A stretch of 64,000 nt of DNA from Branchipolynoe longqiensis (GCA_030323885.1 CM059193.1:58300042-58364041), one strand, 5' to 3'; positions 1 through 13,900 are shown, numbered from the stretch's first letter. A program made the numbers and translations. Notes: a model not told the origin generated them from the sequence alone.

Positions 1-83
1 CGCCCATCGAGTTCATCCAGTTCCGGTACACTGAAACCGGAAGTAGAACCACCACCGGTTTTTGTTTGAGTGGTCTTGCTCAT
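1..83 (-). CDS. Possible start of an unidentified ORF, cut by the window edge
   Basis: On the minus strand an ATG at 83-81 opens a reading frame that stays open to base 1. It encodes about 27 residues beginning MSKTTQTKTGGG and continuing through an acidic VPELDELDG stretch. The composition (Thr, Gly, Ser, then Glu/Asp) looks protein-like, but I recognise no family. It cannot be plastin, whose next exon should begin inside the CH3 linker rather than with a start codon. A transposon ORF or a small nested gene are both possible. The three short tandem units just upstream suggest a mobile-element context. Confidence 0.3.
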   Translation of the reverse strand, partial: MSKTTQTKTGGGSTSGFSVPELDELDG

Positions 84-90
84 CGCTGAT

Positions 91-200
91 CATTAAAGTC
101 GCCCGGTATAGCCCACTGAGAAAAAAAATTTAAGTTGCCCGGTATAGCCCATTGAGAAACAAAATTAAAGTCGCCCGGTATAGCCCATTGAGAAACAAAC
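91..200. repeat. Short tandem repeat, about 36 bp x 3
   Basis: Three units built around AAGTCGCCCGGTATAGCCCA (the second has AAGTTG), followed by TTGAGAAA. Spacing is about 35-37 bp. They sit directly before the putative start codon at 83. Confidence 0.7.
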
Positions 201-208
201 TCCGAATA

Positions 209-400
209 CAGTAAAACTTCTCTAAACCGACTGACTGTGGGACCGACTTTAAATGGTCCATTTAGGGAGGAGGTCGGTTTAGGGAGTTTTTTTTATTGTT
301 GCAATGGTATTGTATGGGTGATCGTTTGAGACCCAAATAAAGCGATCGATATAGGGGAGTGGTCGATCTGTGGAGTTGGTCAGTTAGAGAGGTTTTACTG
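209..400. mobile_element. MITE family 2 (TIR CAGTAAAACYTCTCTAAA), copy 1
   Basis: Non-coding element of about 192 bp with terminal inverted repeats CAGTAAAACTTCTCTAAA and TTAGAGAGGTTTTACTG, flanked by TA. A TA target and these ends suggest a Tc1/mariner-type (pogo-like) non-autonomous element. The core words GGTCCATTTAGGGAGG and CAATGGTATTG recur in the other copies. Confidence 0.75.
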
Positions 401-402
401 TA

Positions 403-596
403 CAGTAAAACCTCTCTAAATCGACCGACCATGGAGCTGACTTTAAATGGTCCATTTAGGGAGGTGGTCGGCTTAGGGATTTATTTTTTATATCATTGCA
501 TTGTTTTGTATGGGCGATCGTTTGGGACACAAATAAAGCGAGCAATATAGGAGAGTGGTCGATCTGTGCAGGTGGTCAGTTAGAGAGGCTTCACTG
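403..596. mobile_element. MITE family 2, copy 2, directly abutting copy 1
   Basis: Second element of the same family and orientation. It shares the TA at 401-402 with copy 1, so the two were probably inserted side by side or duplicated in tandem. The right TIR has diverged slightly (GAGAGGCTTCACTG). Confidence 0.72.
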
Positions 597-1012
597 TAGT
601 TCTAATTTGTGCCACAATGGTGAGCCCACAAAAGCTCTCCAAGCACACCTTTGCTCAGTTTGTCAGTTTATGCAACCGAATATGTAGGTGGAGAGCGTGC
701 TGAGGTCTGTGATGTATGAATGACATCACGGGTGGGATTCCCTCATCACATGATCTAGAGGGGTTCCCCACAGCCAGTGGAACCCAGGGCAACCCAGATG
801 TTGGCAACAGAAAGCTCTCGATTCCACTTTTAAAGTCTATTAATCTACATGATTTCATAAATTACTCCCCCAATAGTAGCTGGCTATGATATCATAGCTG
901 CCAACATTTGAAAATGGGAAAGCGTAATCTTTTCCACACGAATTGCAACATATTCGGTGAATCGTGACCTATTGCGCACATAGCACATTTCCACTTGGGA
1001 TTTGTGGCCTAA

Positions 1013-1085
1013 AGAGCCTAATGGTTAGAACGCTAGCCCATGAATGGCCGAAGCGTGGGTTTGAGGCCTGCTCCAGTCCTCACGT
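1013..1085 (+). repeat. tRNA-like SINE head fragment
   Basis: Contains an A-box-like TAATGGTTAGAACGC and a weak B-box-like GGGTTTGAGGCC about 40 bp apart. It resembles the tRNA-derived heads of SINEs elsewhere in the window but has no recognisable body. Not a functional tRNA. Confidence 0.3.
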
Positions 1086-1157
1086 TTCTGTTGTGTGTTT
1101 TTTTTAAACACCTCCAATGCCATGTAAATAAGCATTTAGTCACTCGCATATGTATAC

Positions 1158-1415
1158 GAGACTGTCTCAAAAGGTGCTAAGCAATGTGGGACAAAACTTT
1201 TTCCATTGTAACGATCAACATACTATCTGCTTATGCATTTGCTCAGGATAAACTGATTTGTTTTTTTACATGGTATTTCATAATCCCAATAGAATACAAA
1301 TTGATTTGAAGCAAATGTCCTTGTGTTTTCAGTGTAACCGTTTCTGGGCTATTTTATGTCAATCGTTATAGTGGACAAAAAAAAGAGAAGAGTTATCGCC
1401 TTTTGAGACAGACTC
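1158..1415. mobile_element. MITE family 5 (TIR GAGWCTGTCTCAAAAGG), copy 1
   Basis: About 258 bp with inverted ends GAGACTGTCTCAAAAGG and CCTTTTGAGACAGACTC. A closely similar copy lies at 16737-16990. No ORF. It sits between AT-rich (TATA)n stretches. Confidence 0.75.
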
Positions 1416-1555
1416 ATTATGTGTATATATACACCCACATGTATATATAAATATATATATACATGTACATGTACATCTTTTCTATAGGGTTGTCTAATAG
1501 CCATGGCAGTGCTGCTGGACTAACTACAACACAGCAAGAGCATAACCCTTCGCCA

Positions 1556-1672
1556 CAGCAACAAGTACACAGTAAGCGCACCAGTAGTCAAGTTGGATAT
1601 GTAGGATGAAATCTAGACAAATGCTTTTGAAAAAATTGATGCTTTTATTGGACTATGCAGCTTGAAAATTAA
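1556..1672. mobile_element. Truncated MITE family 1 end
   Basis: Matches the right half of the family 1 elements (AAGTGCACCAGTATC... ending in ATTGGACTATGCAGCTT). It lies about 35 bp past the donor site of the plastin exon at 1706-1916, inside the next intron. Confidence 0.6.
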
Positions 1673-1705
1673 AGGAATGATTACACTGAAAGAGAAAGCG
1701 CTTAC

Positions 1706-1916
1706 TTTTCTCTTCGCGCGTTTCCTCTGTGATATTTTCCAGGTCAAGATCCTCCGGTTGCTCCAAGGCAGGGTACATGTTGAAGAGGTTAGCAACAAAA
1801 GCCAAGTTCAACTTCGAATTTCCAGAGACGACATCATTCGGTGAGACAAAGCTTCGACACTGAATCTTGGCGGCTTCCTGAAGCATCCGCTCAGCGCGCT
1901 CATGTTGGTCCACTTC
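1706..1916 (-). CDS. PLS: Plastin exon: end of CH2 and linker to CH3
   Basis: 211 bp encoding 70 residues plus one base. Acceptor is TGTGAGCAG at 1917-1919 and donor is GTAAG at 705-701 of the second kilobase (1705-1701). The peptide starts [12 protein letters not shown], includes [20 protein letters not shown] and [11 protein letters not shown] (the conserved end of plastin CH2), then an acidic linker ending EETREEK, matching the family's ETREER lead-in to CH3. A second possible acceptor three bases upstream would add one Gln. The exon carrying CH3 is expected below coordinate 1. Confidence 0.93.
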
Positions 1917-4900
1917 CTGCTCACAAAAACAACCGACCGACAGCGAATGAGTCTTCGAAAGCATTCAGATTATCATTAATCATTTCCATGAAATCACTGG
2001 CTACGGAACTAAAGTACAGTCACTTTATACAGGGTTCCTACCCACTTTGACACATCAAATTCCAGGACCTTCAACGCAAAATTCCAGGACATTTTAAAGA
2101 CGTTTATTACATTAAAGTGCCCCAAAACACAGCTGTATCCATAGTCGATTCACTGGGTAAGATGTGAATTGTGAATACACATGAGAAATAACAATGACTA
2201 TATGTATGGTTTTAATATGAAAATCAAGAGGCAGGATAACGAACCCACAAAAATCACTTTTAATACAAAACATCACCGATTGAAGTTTGGTATGTCGGCA
2301 AAAATAGGCTTTAAAAAAAAAGATGGTCATGATTTTCCATTTTCAAGGACTTTCAAGGATCATTAGAGAAATTCCAGGACTTTCCCGGCCTGGAATCCTG
2401 AATTATCAAATTCCAGGACTTTCCAGGTTTTTAAAGCCCCAGTCACACCTACCCGGACGAGCCCCGGATTTTGAGCCGGACCACCCCCAGACCATCCAGG
2501 ACCGTCCCGGATAAAACCGCTATTTTGGTCATGTTTTGCCTCACCGTCACACCTACCTGTATGAGCCATGCACTAGCCCCGGACCAGAGGCCGGATTGCC
2601 CCCGACTGAGCCGGACCACCCCCCGGACTACCGGGTGTGTCCACGGAGTAGTCCCGGACTTGAAGTGGACATGCTCCATGGCGATCCGTGCTGTCTTATC
2701 CGGGCAGTCCGGGAGTTGTCCGTGGCCATGTCGGGGCTAGTCCGGGTTAAACCGTGGCCCCGGACGGTACACGGACTACCCCCGGATCATCCCGGACGAT
2801 GCCGGATCGCAAAATGCTCCGGACCGCCCCGGATGTTTTAAACATTTTAAAACATCCGGGGCGGACCCGGTAGAGGCCGGACCAGCCACGGATCACCAAG
2901 GACCAGCCACGGATCACCCGGACCACAGTCGGGGGCTCGTCCTGCCCCTGATCCGGGTAGGTGTGACTGGGGCTTAAGGACCCGTATGAACCCTGTCATA
3001 CGGGGCTAGTGTCATTAGATGAAGCAGAATGTATCGCAGAATGAGACCTAACTGTGTGGAATAATAATGCATTCTACTGTGGGCTCCACAGTAGAATGCT
3101 AAAAAGCCAACAAATACCTAGCCAGGCGCTCGGCATTATTAGGACAGGGCAAGGACTGGTGTGCTCAGTGTCAGGATAATGTGACTGAGTGGGATACCAG
3201 GTCATGGTGCCAGCGGCCTGGTTTCCCAGTGGGACAGCACTATAAAGTCGCCATGAGTGCGCACTGTCACAAGTCGGTACCCGTCCTGATATGACCTTAG
3301 ATGTTGCTAGGACGTAAAACAACAACAAACAAACAAACAACAACAAACAAATACATAAACTGAGTAGCAAGAAGTATGTCCACTATTTTTAAGGTATCAA
3401 TACAGAAAAAAACTTTCTTTGTCATTTCAGTTATCATTCGCATAAACCATAAAGGATATAGGACTTTCTAACCAGACGCAATAGCCAGTTAAGCTAGTGA
3501 CATCTATCACCACTCTATTCGGGTACTTTCCCTGAGTGCCTGTCATTTCACATGCTACTTCTCCGTAAAGAATGCATGGAAAAATAATAAAATGCCAGAT
3601 TATATTCAGATATTCATATCGCAACAGGCATCAAACTCTTATAGTTGTCCACTGGTGTGCTCAGTGTCAGGATAATGTGACTGAGTGGGATACCAGGTCA
3701 TGGTGCCGGCGGCCTGGTTTCCCAGTGAGACAGCACTATAAAGTCGACATGAGTGCGCACTGTCACAAGTCGGTACCCGTCCTGATATGACCTTAGATGT
3801 TGCTAGGACGTAAAACAACAAACAAACAAACAAACTTATACTTGTAATATATATATATATATATAAAAAGACAACTATATTGTATTATTCTTCATGGAAT
3901 TTCACCGCCGCTCTCTTCACGTCAATACACCCTGCCAGTTAAGCTAGTGACATCTATCGGCAGAATCTGGAATCACTCTATTTGGGTACTTTCCCCTTAA
4001 CTGGCGGGGGGGGGGGGTGAGTGGGGGGGGGTGTATTGAGTTGAGTGCCCGTCTCCTCGATTTTCAACGACCTGGAAATCATATTTTGAATTTCCAAAAC
4101 TTTCCAGGTTTTCCAAACCCCCAGATGAACTCTGTTTTACACGGTTTGGACGGGTTCCTGAAACCTAAAAAGCTATACAATTTGATAATTCAGGGTTCCA
4201 GGCCTGGAAAGTCATGGAATTTGTCTAAAGATCCTTGAAAATGGAAAATCATAACTACATTTACGTTCACCAACATGCTCAAACTTTAATTTGTGATGGT
4301 TCGTTTGTTTGTTTGTTTGTTGTTGTTTTACGTCCTAGCAACATCTAAGGTCATATCATGACGGGTGATGGTTCGTATTTAAAGTGATTTTTATGCGTTC
4401 GGTATCCTGCCTCTTGATTTTTATATTAAACCTATACATATGTTCATTGTTATTTTTAATGCTTATTTCTTACACAGTGAATCGACTATGAATACAGTCG
4501 TGCTTCAGGGTACTTTAGTTTAATAAATGTCTTAGAAACGTCCTGCAATTTTGCCCTGAAAGGTCCTTGAAAGTCTTTAAAAGTCACAGAATTTGATACA
4601 TTGTTCTCAGTGGCGGAGTGGTTAGAGTGTCTGACTTTTTTCTAGGTCAGACTCCTAATCTGAAGGTTGGTGGTTCGATTCCCTGTGCCCCCACCTCTGC
4701 CAATTTGGATTTCCACCACTGTCGATAACTTACAGCATCATCAAAGGCCAGTTGCTCTCATACCATGTCTATGTGGTGTGGGAGGTTAAAAATCCCTTGG
4801 GTCAGTAAAAGTGTAGGCTCGGGCTTTCTATCGACAAACTATCTAATGGTGAAAACAAGTCTATTCAGACTTATCCATAATAGGCAGTATAAATCTTCAA

Positions 4901-7900
4901 GAAAAAAGAAATGGGTATGAACTCTGTGCTTGCTCAGATCATCGTGATACATGGCTTGATTACCTTTATAAATAAAAAAATGTTAAACCAAAGAAAACAA
5001 AAACCAAAGAAGATGGCCCGAAAGCTTACATGTTCGGCAGCAGTGGAGACTCCCTTGTCCTTAGGCGCAATCTGGTTGAGGAGATGAATGTAGGCGATCG
5101 AGTCTTTGATGTCAGCTGAGAAGTTACCAATATGTCGTCCGCACCCTGACCGTGCCAAATGGTAGTTCACCCACCTACAACAAGCAAGCCAGGCTATGCT
5201 CTTAAGCAATTATACCTAGAAGTTCAGTGCTGCCACTCTGGATTTTGAAGAGAAAAAAAGAGGATACAATTTTTTTTTTTAAAGTATTGTCATGGGGGTT
5301 TTGAAAATGGGAAATATTGCGCCTCGAGCGGGACTCGAACCCACATCTCTTTGCATCCCGGGTCAGTGTGCTAACCATTACACCACGTAGGCTCCCTGCT
5401 ATCACCATACTACCCACGCCTACCTGTCTATGTGGTTACTTGCCTGAGAGGTCAGTGCAGACCACTACACTCGTCCCCCTGGAATTGTAAGTCTTTTAAT
5501 GCTTACAATTACATACATACAGGCAATGTACTAACACATACATACACAGGGTAGGTTCAACAACCATACAACGCGTAGCTTGTACAGGATCCTGGTCACG
5601 GCACCAGTGCTGTGGGGGTGATGAACATGGGAAATATTGCACCTAGAGCAGGACTCGAACCCACATCTCTTTGCATTCCGGGCCAGTGTGCTAACCATTA
5701 CACCACCTAGGCTCCCTGATATCAACACACTACCCACGCCTACCTGTCTATGTGGTTACTTGCCTGAGAGGTCAGTGCAGAACACTACACTCGTCCCCGT
5801 GGAATTGTAAGTCTTTTAATGCTTACAATTACATACATACAGGCAATGTACTAACACATACATACACAGGGTAGGTTCAACAACCATACAACGCGTAGCT
5901 TGTACAGGATCCTGGTCACGGCACCAGTGCTGTGGGGGTGATGAACATGGGAAATATTGCACCTAGAGCAGGACTCGAACCCACATCTCTTTGCATTCCG
6001 GGCCAGTGTGCTAACCATTACACCACCTAGGCTCCCTGATATCAACACACTACCCACGCCTACCTGTCTATGTGGTTACTTGCCTGAAAGGTCAGTGCAG
6101 AAAACTACACTCGTCCCCGTGGAATTGTAAGTCTTTTAATGCTTACAATTACATACATACAGGCAATGTACTAACACATACATACACAGGGTAGGTTCAA
6201 CAACCTTACAGCGCGTAGCTTGTACAGGATCCTGGTCACGGCACCAGTGCTGTGGGGGTGATGAAAATGGGAAATATTGCACCTAGAGCAGGACTCGAAC
6301 CCACATCTCTTTGCATTCCGGGCCAGTGTGCTAACCATTACACCACCTAGGCTCCCTGATATCACCACACTACCCACGCCTACCTGTCTATGTGGTTACT
6401 TGCCTGAGAGGTCAGTGCAGACTACTACACTATTCTACGTTTCAAACAGGAGCTGAAATGAGCTGAAACTAGCAGATTTCATAGCAGCTGTCAGTGTCTT
6501 ACCATTAGCCATGTGCTTCACGCGGGTTTGTTTTTCTTCCACGCATCCCACAATGCACCGCCCCACTGGAATGACAAACTAGTCTCTACATTTATCTAAA
6601 ATATATGGTAGAAACCCAAAACCCACCGGATCACGTAACTTTAAATAAGTAATAAGTCTTTAATCCAAACCTGATGAGGATCTGCTCGGGCGAGAGTTTC
6701 TTGAAATCTTCGAGTCGCTCACCATCCTCGAGCAGTTGTGCCAGACCCGGGTGTTCATGGAGGTTTATGTCGCTCAGTAGACCGATCTGTCAGAGAATAC
6801 ACATGGCTCATTAGACATTTTTTAGACATTTTTTTATTATTCACAATTTCCATACATAGTACAGAGATGCCAACATTGAGTGACCAAAAATAGGAAGATC
6901 TTAACATTTTATAAGGAAGATAAGTTTTTGTGCAGTAACACGCAGCACGACAATCGGACATATATCACGACATAGTATAATCATACGATATATAATATGT
7001 GTATATAATTACCACGCGTTAATAAAATGTGGATATTTTTGGAGGAATTATTTTGTGTGTGTGTATTAGTTAATTAAGTGGGGGAATTTTCAATCGCAAA
7101 CAATTGATCTTCGTCATTCCACTTCCCCATTTCCTTTCCTAGTAATGCCGAATGCAGGGTCTGTACACGTATGAAGATATGGAATTCAAGGCTATTTCAA
7201 GGCTATTTTCGATAGGAATTCAAGACTATATTCATTTGGATTTCAGGAAAAAAACAACAATAGCAAATAGCGATTTCCGACTAAATTAGGGGACAGTTTA
7301 ATGGAATTCAAGGCTTTTCAAGACTAATTACCCAAAATAGGTTAAATTTAAGGCCTTGAAATAGGCCAAATGAAGTTCAAGACTTTTCAAGACTTTCCGG
7401 GCCCTGTATGGACCCAGCGAACGCCAGGCTTGGTAGTAACGACTATTAACTTGCAGTATTTTAACCCGCCCTCCACATCTAGCCACCCCGCACTTACCCG
7501 GATGATCTGCCAGAGGAGGCCGAGCACGAGATGCGGCTTGCCCCGCTCCAAGTCATCCGCCCCAATGTTGACGATGTTGCAGCCGATCGACTGTGCGGAG
7601 GTCAGCGCAAGGGTCAAGTTCTCGTGGATGCGGTACACGCTGAGGTCAGTCTTGTTGATCGCCCGCTCGTCGATCCTATCCGGCTGCGACTTGTTAATCA
7701 TCTTACTAAAAAACAAACAAAATATTAATATTAGAAACATTAATAAATTTGGTATTTTATTTCAAAGCTGCATAGTCCGATGAAATCAGCAAATTTTCAA
7801 AATGAAAACACTGACTTAGACCTACATAATTATCTAACTTAGATACTGTTGCAATTATTCAGCATTTGTTATCACATAGAAGGCAATACCAAAAAGTAAA

Positions 7901-10900
7901 ACTTGTTTTATTTAATGACACCTCTAGAACACATGATTTTTTTTTATCGTATCATTGGCTATTGGACGTTAAACATATGGTCATTCTGAGGAGAAAACAC
8001 ACTGCTGTCACAGATGCTACTATTTCCGATAAGCATCAATGGGTCTTTTATATGCACTTTCCCACAGACAGGACAGCACTTTGGCAGAAACCCACTGCCG
8101 TCACATACGCTACTCTTTCTGATAAGCAGCAATGGGTCATTTATATGCACTTTCCCACAGACAGGACAGCACATATCACAGCCTTTGATGAACCAGTTGT
8201 GGACCGCTGGTTGGAGCGGAAAATAGCCCAAACTGCAAACGGGTCCACTGAGAAGGATCGATCAGATGACTGACACCTTCACAGGTGGACACGCAACTGC
8301 CTGAGCTATGTCCCGCTCCCCCCGAAGGCAATACCAAGTCAATTGAATAGAACCTGTGACTGCAGAAACCTATGGCGTCAGAGTTTTGGCATGTTTGCCA
8401 AAATTAATTTGGCATGTTTGCACTTCAAATATCTCGAAAAATCCAAGGTTAACCATTTAAAATAAAAGTCAGTTCAAACTAAAGATAGATTATAATATAA
8501 CGATCAACCTATTGTATTTATCTCATAAAACGACAAAATATCAAAACCATCGGACTATGCAACTTTAATATAAGGATAGAAATCAACACGTCTTTATTTA
8601 TACACTTAAGGATTATGGAAACATGGAAAACACAATGTCATTATTAAACTAAGGATTGGTTCTATTATGGAAGCATTGAAATAACATTGTAATTATTGAA
8701 ATGAGGATGGCTTCAAATCAATAATTAAACATTGGCACACACAAAACTAAACGAGGGTGGGGTTGGGATTATTTCTGGTAGTCCAACCCTATCTATAAAA
8801 ACAGGCTGGTCCTTGTTGAATTTGATTGAAACCGTTTCCTTCGCTTTACTAAAAAAAAAGAGAAAAAGAGGAGTAAAGCTTGTTTTATTTAATGCCTCTA
8901 GAGCACATTCATTTTCTTATCATCGACTATTGGACGTCAAACATATGGTCATTCGGACATATTTCTTTGTAGGAAACCTGCTGCTGCCACATGGGCTATT
9001 CTTTGCGATAAGCAGCAAAGGGTCTTTTATATGCACTTTCCCACAGGCAGGACAACACATACCACAGCCTTTGATGAACCAGTTGTGGACCACTGGTTGG
9101 AACGAAAAATAACCCAAACTGCAAATGGGTCCACGGAGTAGGATTGATAGGATGACCGACACCTTCACAGGTGGACACCCTATCGCCTGAGCTACATCCC
9201 GCTCCCTTTGTTTTACTAATCCAGACATTCTTTTTTCGATGTAATTTTTACACTAAAGCATTCTCATTTGTTTAATTTTACTGACTTTATATAAATTTGA
9301 TTGAAGACTTTTTAATTTGTTATTAAAGCCTTACAGAGAATGGGGTTGTTTTAATTAGAAATAAAAGAATATTGAGAATCTAAATATAATCTGTTCAACC
9401 TGTAGGTAGCTTTCTGGTTAAACTTGAGTCTAGTGAATATTGTTGTTATTTGGTTGGTTTAAAAAAAAAAATTTGATTATGTTATTCATCTAATAGCATA
9501 TGTTGTGTGTAGTGCACAATTATTGACGCTAAATAGTAACGCTGCAATTAAAGCTGAGTGATAGTATATATCTAAATCAATTAGAACTTATTATGGATGA
9601 GCAATATCTTTGCTTTATGTTTAATATATCAGGAAACAAAACAAAATATATATCTTTTAATCATGTTAATTGTTAAAGCAAAACCAAGAATAAAAAGCAA
9701 CAATCACAAACTGGCATTTACTAAAAAAACAAACAGGGTTTTCAACGACTAACTGACCCATATTGTAAAGGGGACTGGTTGTAACTTGTAAGTGACTCAA
9801 CAGCAACAGGTATAATCAAAGACCCTAAAATACTAAGACGGCTCACTCCCTATCTCTCCAATGGTAATGTAAATTTCACAGTGACACCTTGTGGTGGGTT
9901 TGATCAGCCCGGCTGCTGGTTGGTGTTTCACATGTAAACACATAAAATTATATTATAGATGAGATAGGTAAGTATGAATACACAGCAATATGAAATTGCT
10001 ATGAAAAAATATCCATCATCATCAGCATCGCAATCATCATACATCTTTCACATATACATTTATACATATAATATAGCCCCTGTTTAACCAAGAGAACAGC
10101 CAGCGCACCAAGTGGTGGGTTTGATCATTTTGATTACACAGTACAGGCTGAGTGAGCGGTCTTAGTAATATAGGGTCTTTGGTATAATGAAACACTGGCC
10201 TGTGCAGAAAGATAGAAGTTGACCACTCAGCTCTGAAAGTAACGCCTACTTTGTTAACACGCACATAAATCCCAAACACGTCAAGTTTACACAGAATACG
10301 CGTATCACAACGAAAGCTTGTTACGTTGCTTGGTTGTTTGTTTGGGTTTTACATCCTAGCAACATCTTTGGTCACATCAGGACAAGTACCGACCTGTAAC
10401 AATGCACTCATGGCAACTTTATAGTGCTGCCCTACTGTGAGAGCAGGCCACCAGCATTATGACCTGATATCCCACTCAGTCACATTATCCTGATACTGAG
10501 CTAACCAGCCCTTGCCCTTTTCTAGTAATGCCGAGCAGCAGGCTAGGTAGCAACAAGAATCAATTTGGTAAGCCATTGGATTGACTCGGCCGGGTTTCGA
10601 AGCCTGTGCTCTACCGATTGGGTCACTGCGTCCGGCTGTTACTTTGTTGAACTGACCAATCATGGTGAGGCATGGTGACTCAAACTATGGCTGCGGTGGT
10701 ATGCAATTTCAATTTAAATAGCGCAAACCAGCAGAGTTAGTGGTTGCCAAATCAGTTACCATAAAAACTGCCTACTCAGTGCATGCAGGAAATCGGGAGT
10801 TTGGTTCCCGGTTGAGTCAAACCAATGACTTAAAAAATTGATGCTTGTCGCTTCCTGGGGTGGCACTCAACATTAATAGGATAGGGCAAGGACTGATTAG

Positions 10901-13900
10901 ATCAGTGTCAGAATAATGTGTCTAAGTGGGATATCAGGTCATGGTGCTGGCGGCCTTGTCTCCCAGTGGGGCAGCACTATAAAGTCGCCATGAGTGTGTA
11001 CAGTCACAAGTCGGTACCTATCCTGATATGACCTTAGATGTTGCCAGGACGTAACATTCCAACAACCAACCAACCAAAGTGATTGGTGGGCCAAGAGTCG
11101 CGTGGATGCCACGCCAGGTGGCGCCACCGTTTCTGCGGGCTCTATTGGAATAGATGATTTCCACCACTAAACCGCAGAGGAAATTCCAATCGTGAACAAT
11201 TGGTCTTCCTCATTCCACTGCTCCTTGCCCTATCCCAATAACGCTGAGCGCCTGGTTGTTGGAGTTTTACATCCTGGCAATATCTACGGTCATATTACGA
11301 CGGGTACCGACTTGTTACAGTGCGCACTCATGGCGACTTCATAGTGCTGCCCCACTGGGAGACCAGCCCGCCAGCACCATGACCCGATATCTCACTCAGT
11401 CACATTATCATATTTTGTGTGTAAACTAGTACATACCTATATACCTGTAACACTTACGGTCAGAAGACCAGTGCTACTACACTGACAAAAGATACATATG
11501 AATAAAAGAGAAAGCGGCAGAGAAAGAGAAGGGGAGTGGGAGAGGGAATGGGAGTGGGAGAGGGAATGGGGGAGAGAGAGGGAGAGAGAGAGAGAAAGGG
11601 AAAGAAAGTGAGAGAGAGGGAGGGGAAGGGGGGAGTGAGAACGAGAGATAGGGAGAGAGAGAAAGGGAGAGAGAAAGGGGAAAATAGAGGGAAGGGGAGA
11701 GAGAAAGAGAGGGAGAGCACGAGGGAGAGAGAAAGGGAGAAAGAAAGAGAAAGCGAGAGAGAGAAAGGAAGAGAGAAAGGGAGAGAGAGACAGAGAAAGG
11801 GAGAGGGAGTGAAAAAAAAGGAAAAGAAAAGAAAAAAGACAGAAGTTAAGCATGGCAGGAAGACCAGTGCCTCGGCGCTGAAAAAAACCCACCCTGTATT
11901 CGAATGGACAAAAGAATTTACACACACACACACACAAAAAGGTGGGGGTGGGGGATAGAGTGAGAGAAGAAATACTGCCCGTACCAGAAGAGGATGCCAG
12001 TTCTGCACTTCTCGTAGAGGTCACGTGTGTCCGGATTGAGGGGCAGGTAGGACTTGCAGTCGACGTCATCCATCAGGTTCCTACACAGATCGGGCAGCGC
12101 AAGTAGTCATTAACACGACGATCACTACTACTAGTAGTACTACTACACGAGACGAGCAATTATTTAGTAATTGTCCATGTTGCCGGAAACATGCATAATT
12201 CACAAACCCTGACTACGGGCTTGATATGAGTAGCACCATAGATATCGTTCATAGCGCGCGTCGCTATGTACAAAGTTAACTTCCGGTAGTAGATTCAAAG
12301 GCTTGTCCAGTCCTTACCTGGCCACCGTCGTCGACGGATCGAGTGAGCGAATAATACATCATCATATATCATATGATAGTACAGTCATAGATATGACCTG
12401 CACATAAGTAATGAAATAATGCAATAGTAAAATGTTACCTAATAGATGACTGCATATAAGTAATGAGGACTAGGAAAATGATAAAGGCACAGGTTGTACT
12501 ACCTGTGGAATTTAGAGTAATAACAGCTAAATAGCCCAATTGTACTATTGGGGATAGCTACTATAAATATGTTCACAAAGGTGTAGGAAACAAGGCTGCT
12601 GTGAAAATTTATTAAGCCTGATTAATAAATTTATTAGCCCAAAAAGAATTATCTGTGTCTGGTTTTGAATTATTGATGTTCTTATCACAGCTTTTTGTCC
12701 TCTGAATGTAACAAACGCCAGTGGTCTTCCAACATCCGCAAACTAAATTATTGTATTATTATGAGGCTGGGGATGTGTGTGTGTGGGGGTGGGGGGGGAA
12801 TAGGTTGTATCTAAAGTCGAGGACTTATGCGAAATTGGAATAATTTTTAACTCTCGTGCTATATGCCTTTTTCTTAAAGGGGGGCTTTTTATTTTAGGTT
12901 GGGGAAGAGGGTTAGATTGGGTTTAAAATCGAGGACTTACTAGAAATTGGAATCATTGTTTTTCTCATCTTAAATGCCCTTTTCTTAAAGAGGGGTTTTT
13001 CATTTTTTTTATGAGGTTTGGTGAAGAGGGAATGGCTTGATCTAAAATTGCGGACTTACTAGAAATTGGAATAATTTTTTCCCTCATGTTAAATGTCCTT
13101 TTCTTAAAGGGGTTTTTGTGTTTAAACAAAATTTAAATGGACAAAACAGTAATTTTGCTTTCAAAGAAAATTTCTTTTGGTCACTGAAATATTTAGCCTA
13201 CGTACAAATATATCCAGGCTTAGTTTACCGACGCACTCATAAAGATTAGTACGAAGTTTTGAAATGGTAAAATCGGTATTAAATGACAACATAATTCTGT
13301 TGATGATGACGGTAATGATGACTATGATGACGATGGTGATAATGAATGAATGATGATGATATACAATTTTTGTTTGATCCCAAAATTGAAAACACCAGCC
13401 AAGTTCACCCAAAAAGGCCATTTCCTTAAAGAGATCCGGTATAGTTCAATGAGACTGGAGCTATACCCCGACAAATGCTCTCCAAGCACACCATTGCCGT
13501 GTTTTTCAATTTATGCAACTAAATATGTGGAGGGAGAGTGCTGAGGTCGGTTGCTCCTGTTGTCTCCGTGACAGGGCTACTAGACGACCATAATATATAT
13601 AGCAGGGATGAAAGTGGTCTCCGGGGAAAAAAGCGGAAATGCGGATATTCTCCAATAGGTTTAGCATTGTCAGGGAATCGCGGAAAATTCCCGGAAGTCG
13701 GGTTTCATAAATAGTAGTATACACTGATAGTGATGCGCCATTTGAAACATTTATTAGTACATATACGTCGATCGTGCTGTGGGATTGCAGTCGGGGCCTA
13801 CAGGAAGAATCCTGGAAATCCGCTAAATCGCGATGATCTTTCATCCCTCGTATAGAAATAGTGCTTCCTTATGGAAATAACCACATGGATTTGCAATCCC

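Noticed and set aside
1653..1705. Extension of the plastin 1706-1916 exon past the donor
   Set aside because: The frame continues for a few codons but leaves the family alignment exactly at a GTAAG donor.
2471..2841. Pro/Arg-rich ORFs
   Set aside because: Produced by the CCGGACC-rich core of a TIR element.
5531..6377. Three nearly identical 68-codon ORFs
   Set aside because: They are the same frame of the 320-bp SINE-derived tandem unit, including its tRNA-like head; no start context or conservation as protein.
7866..8273. 135-codon ORF
   Set aside because: Runs through SINE-B, including its duplicated central domain; the apparent protein repeat is the DNA duplication.
11437..12069. 182-210 codon Ser/Leu/Pro-rich ORFs and a Glu/Arg-rich ORF on the other strand
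   Set aside because: Translations of the (GA)n purine tract, fused by chance to the plastin exon at 11985-12080.
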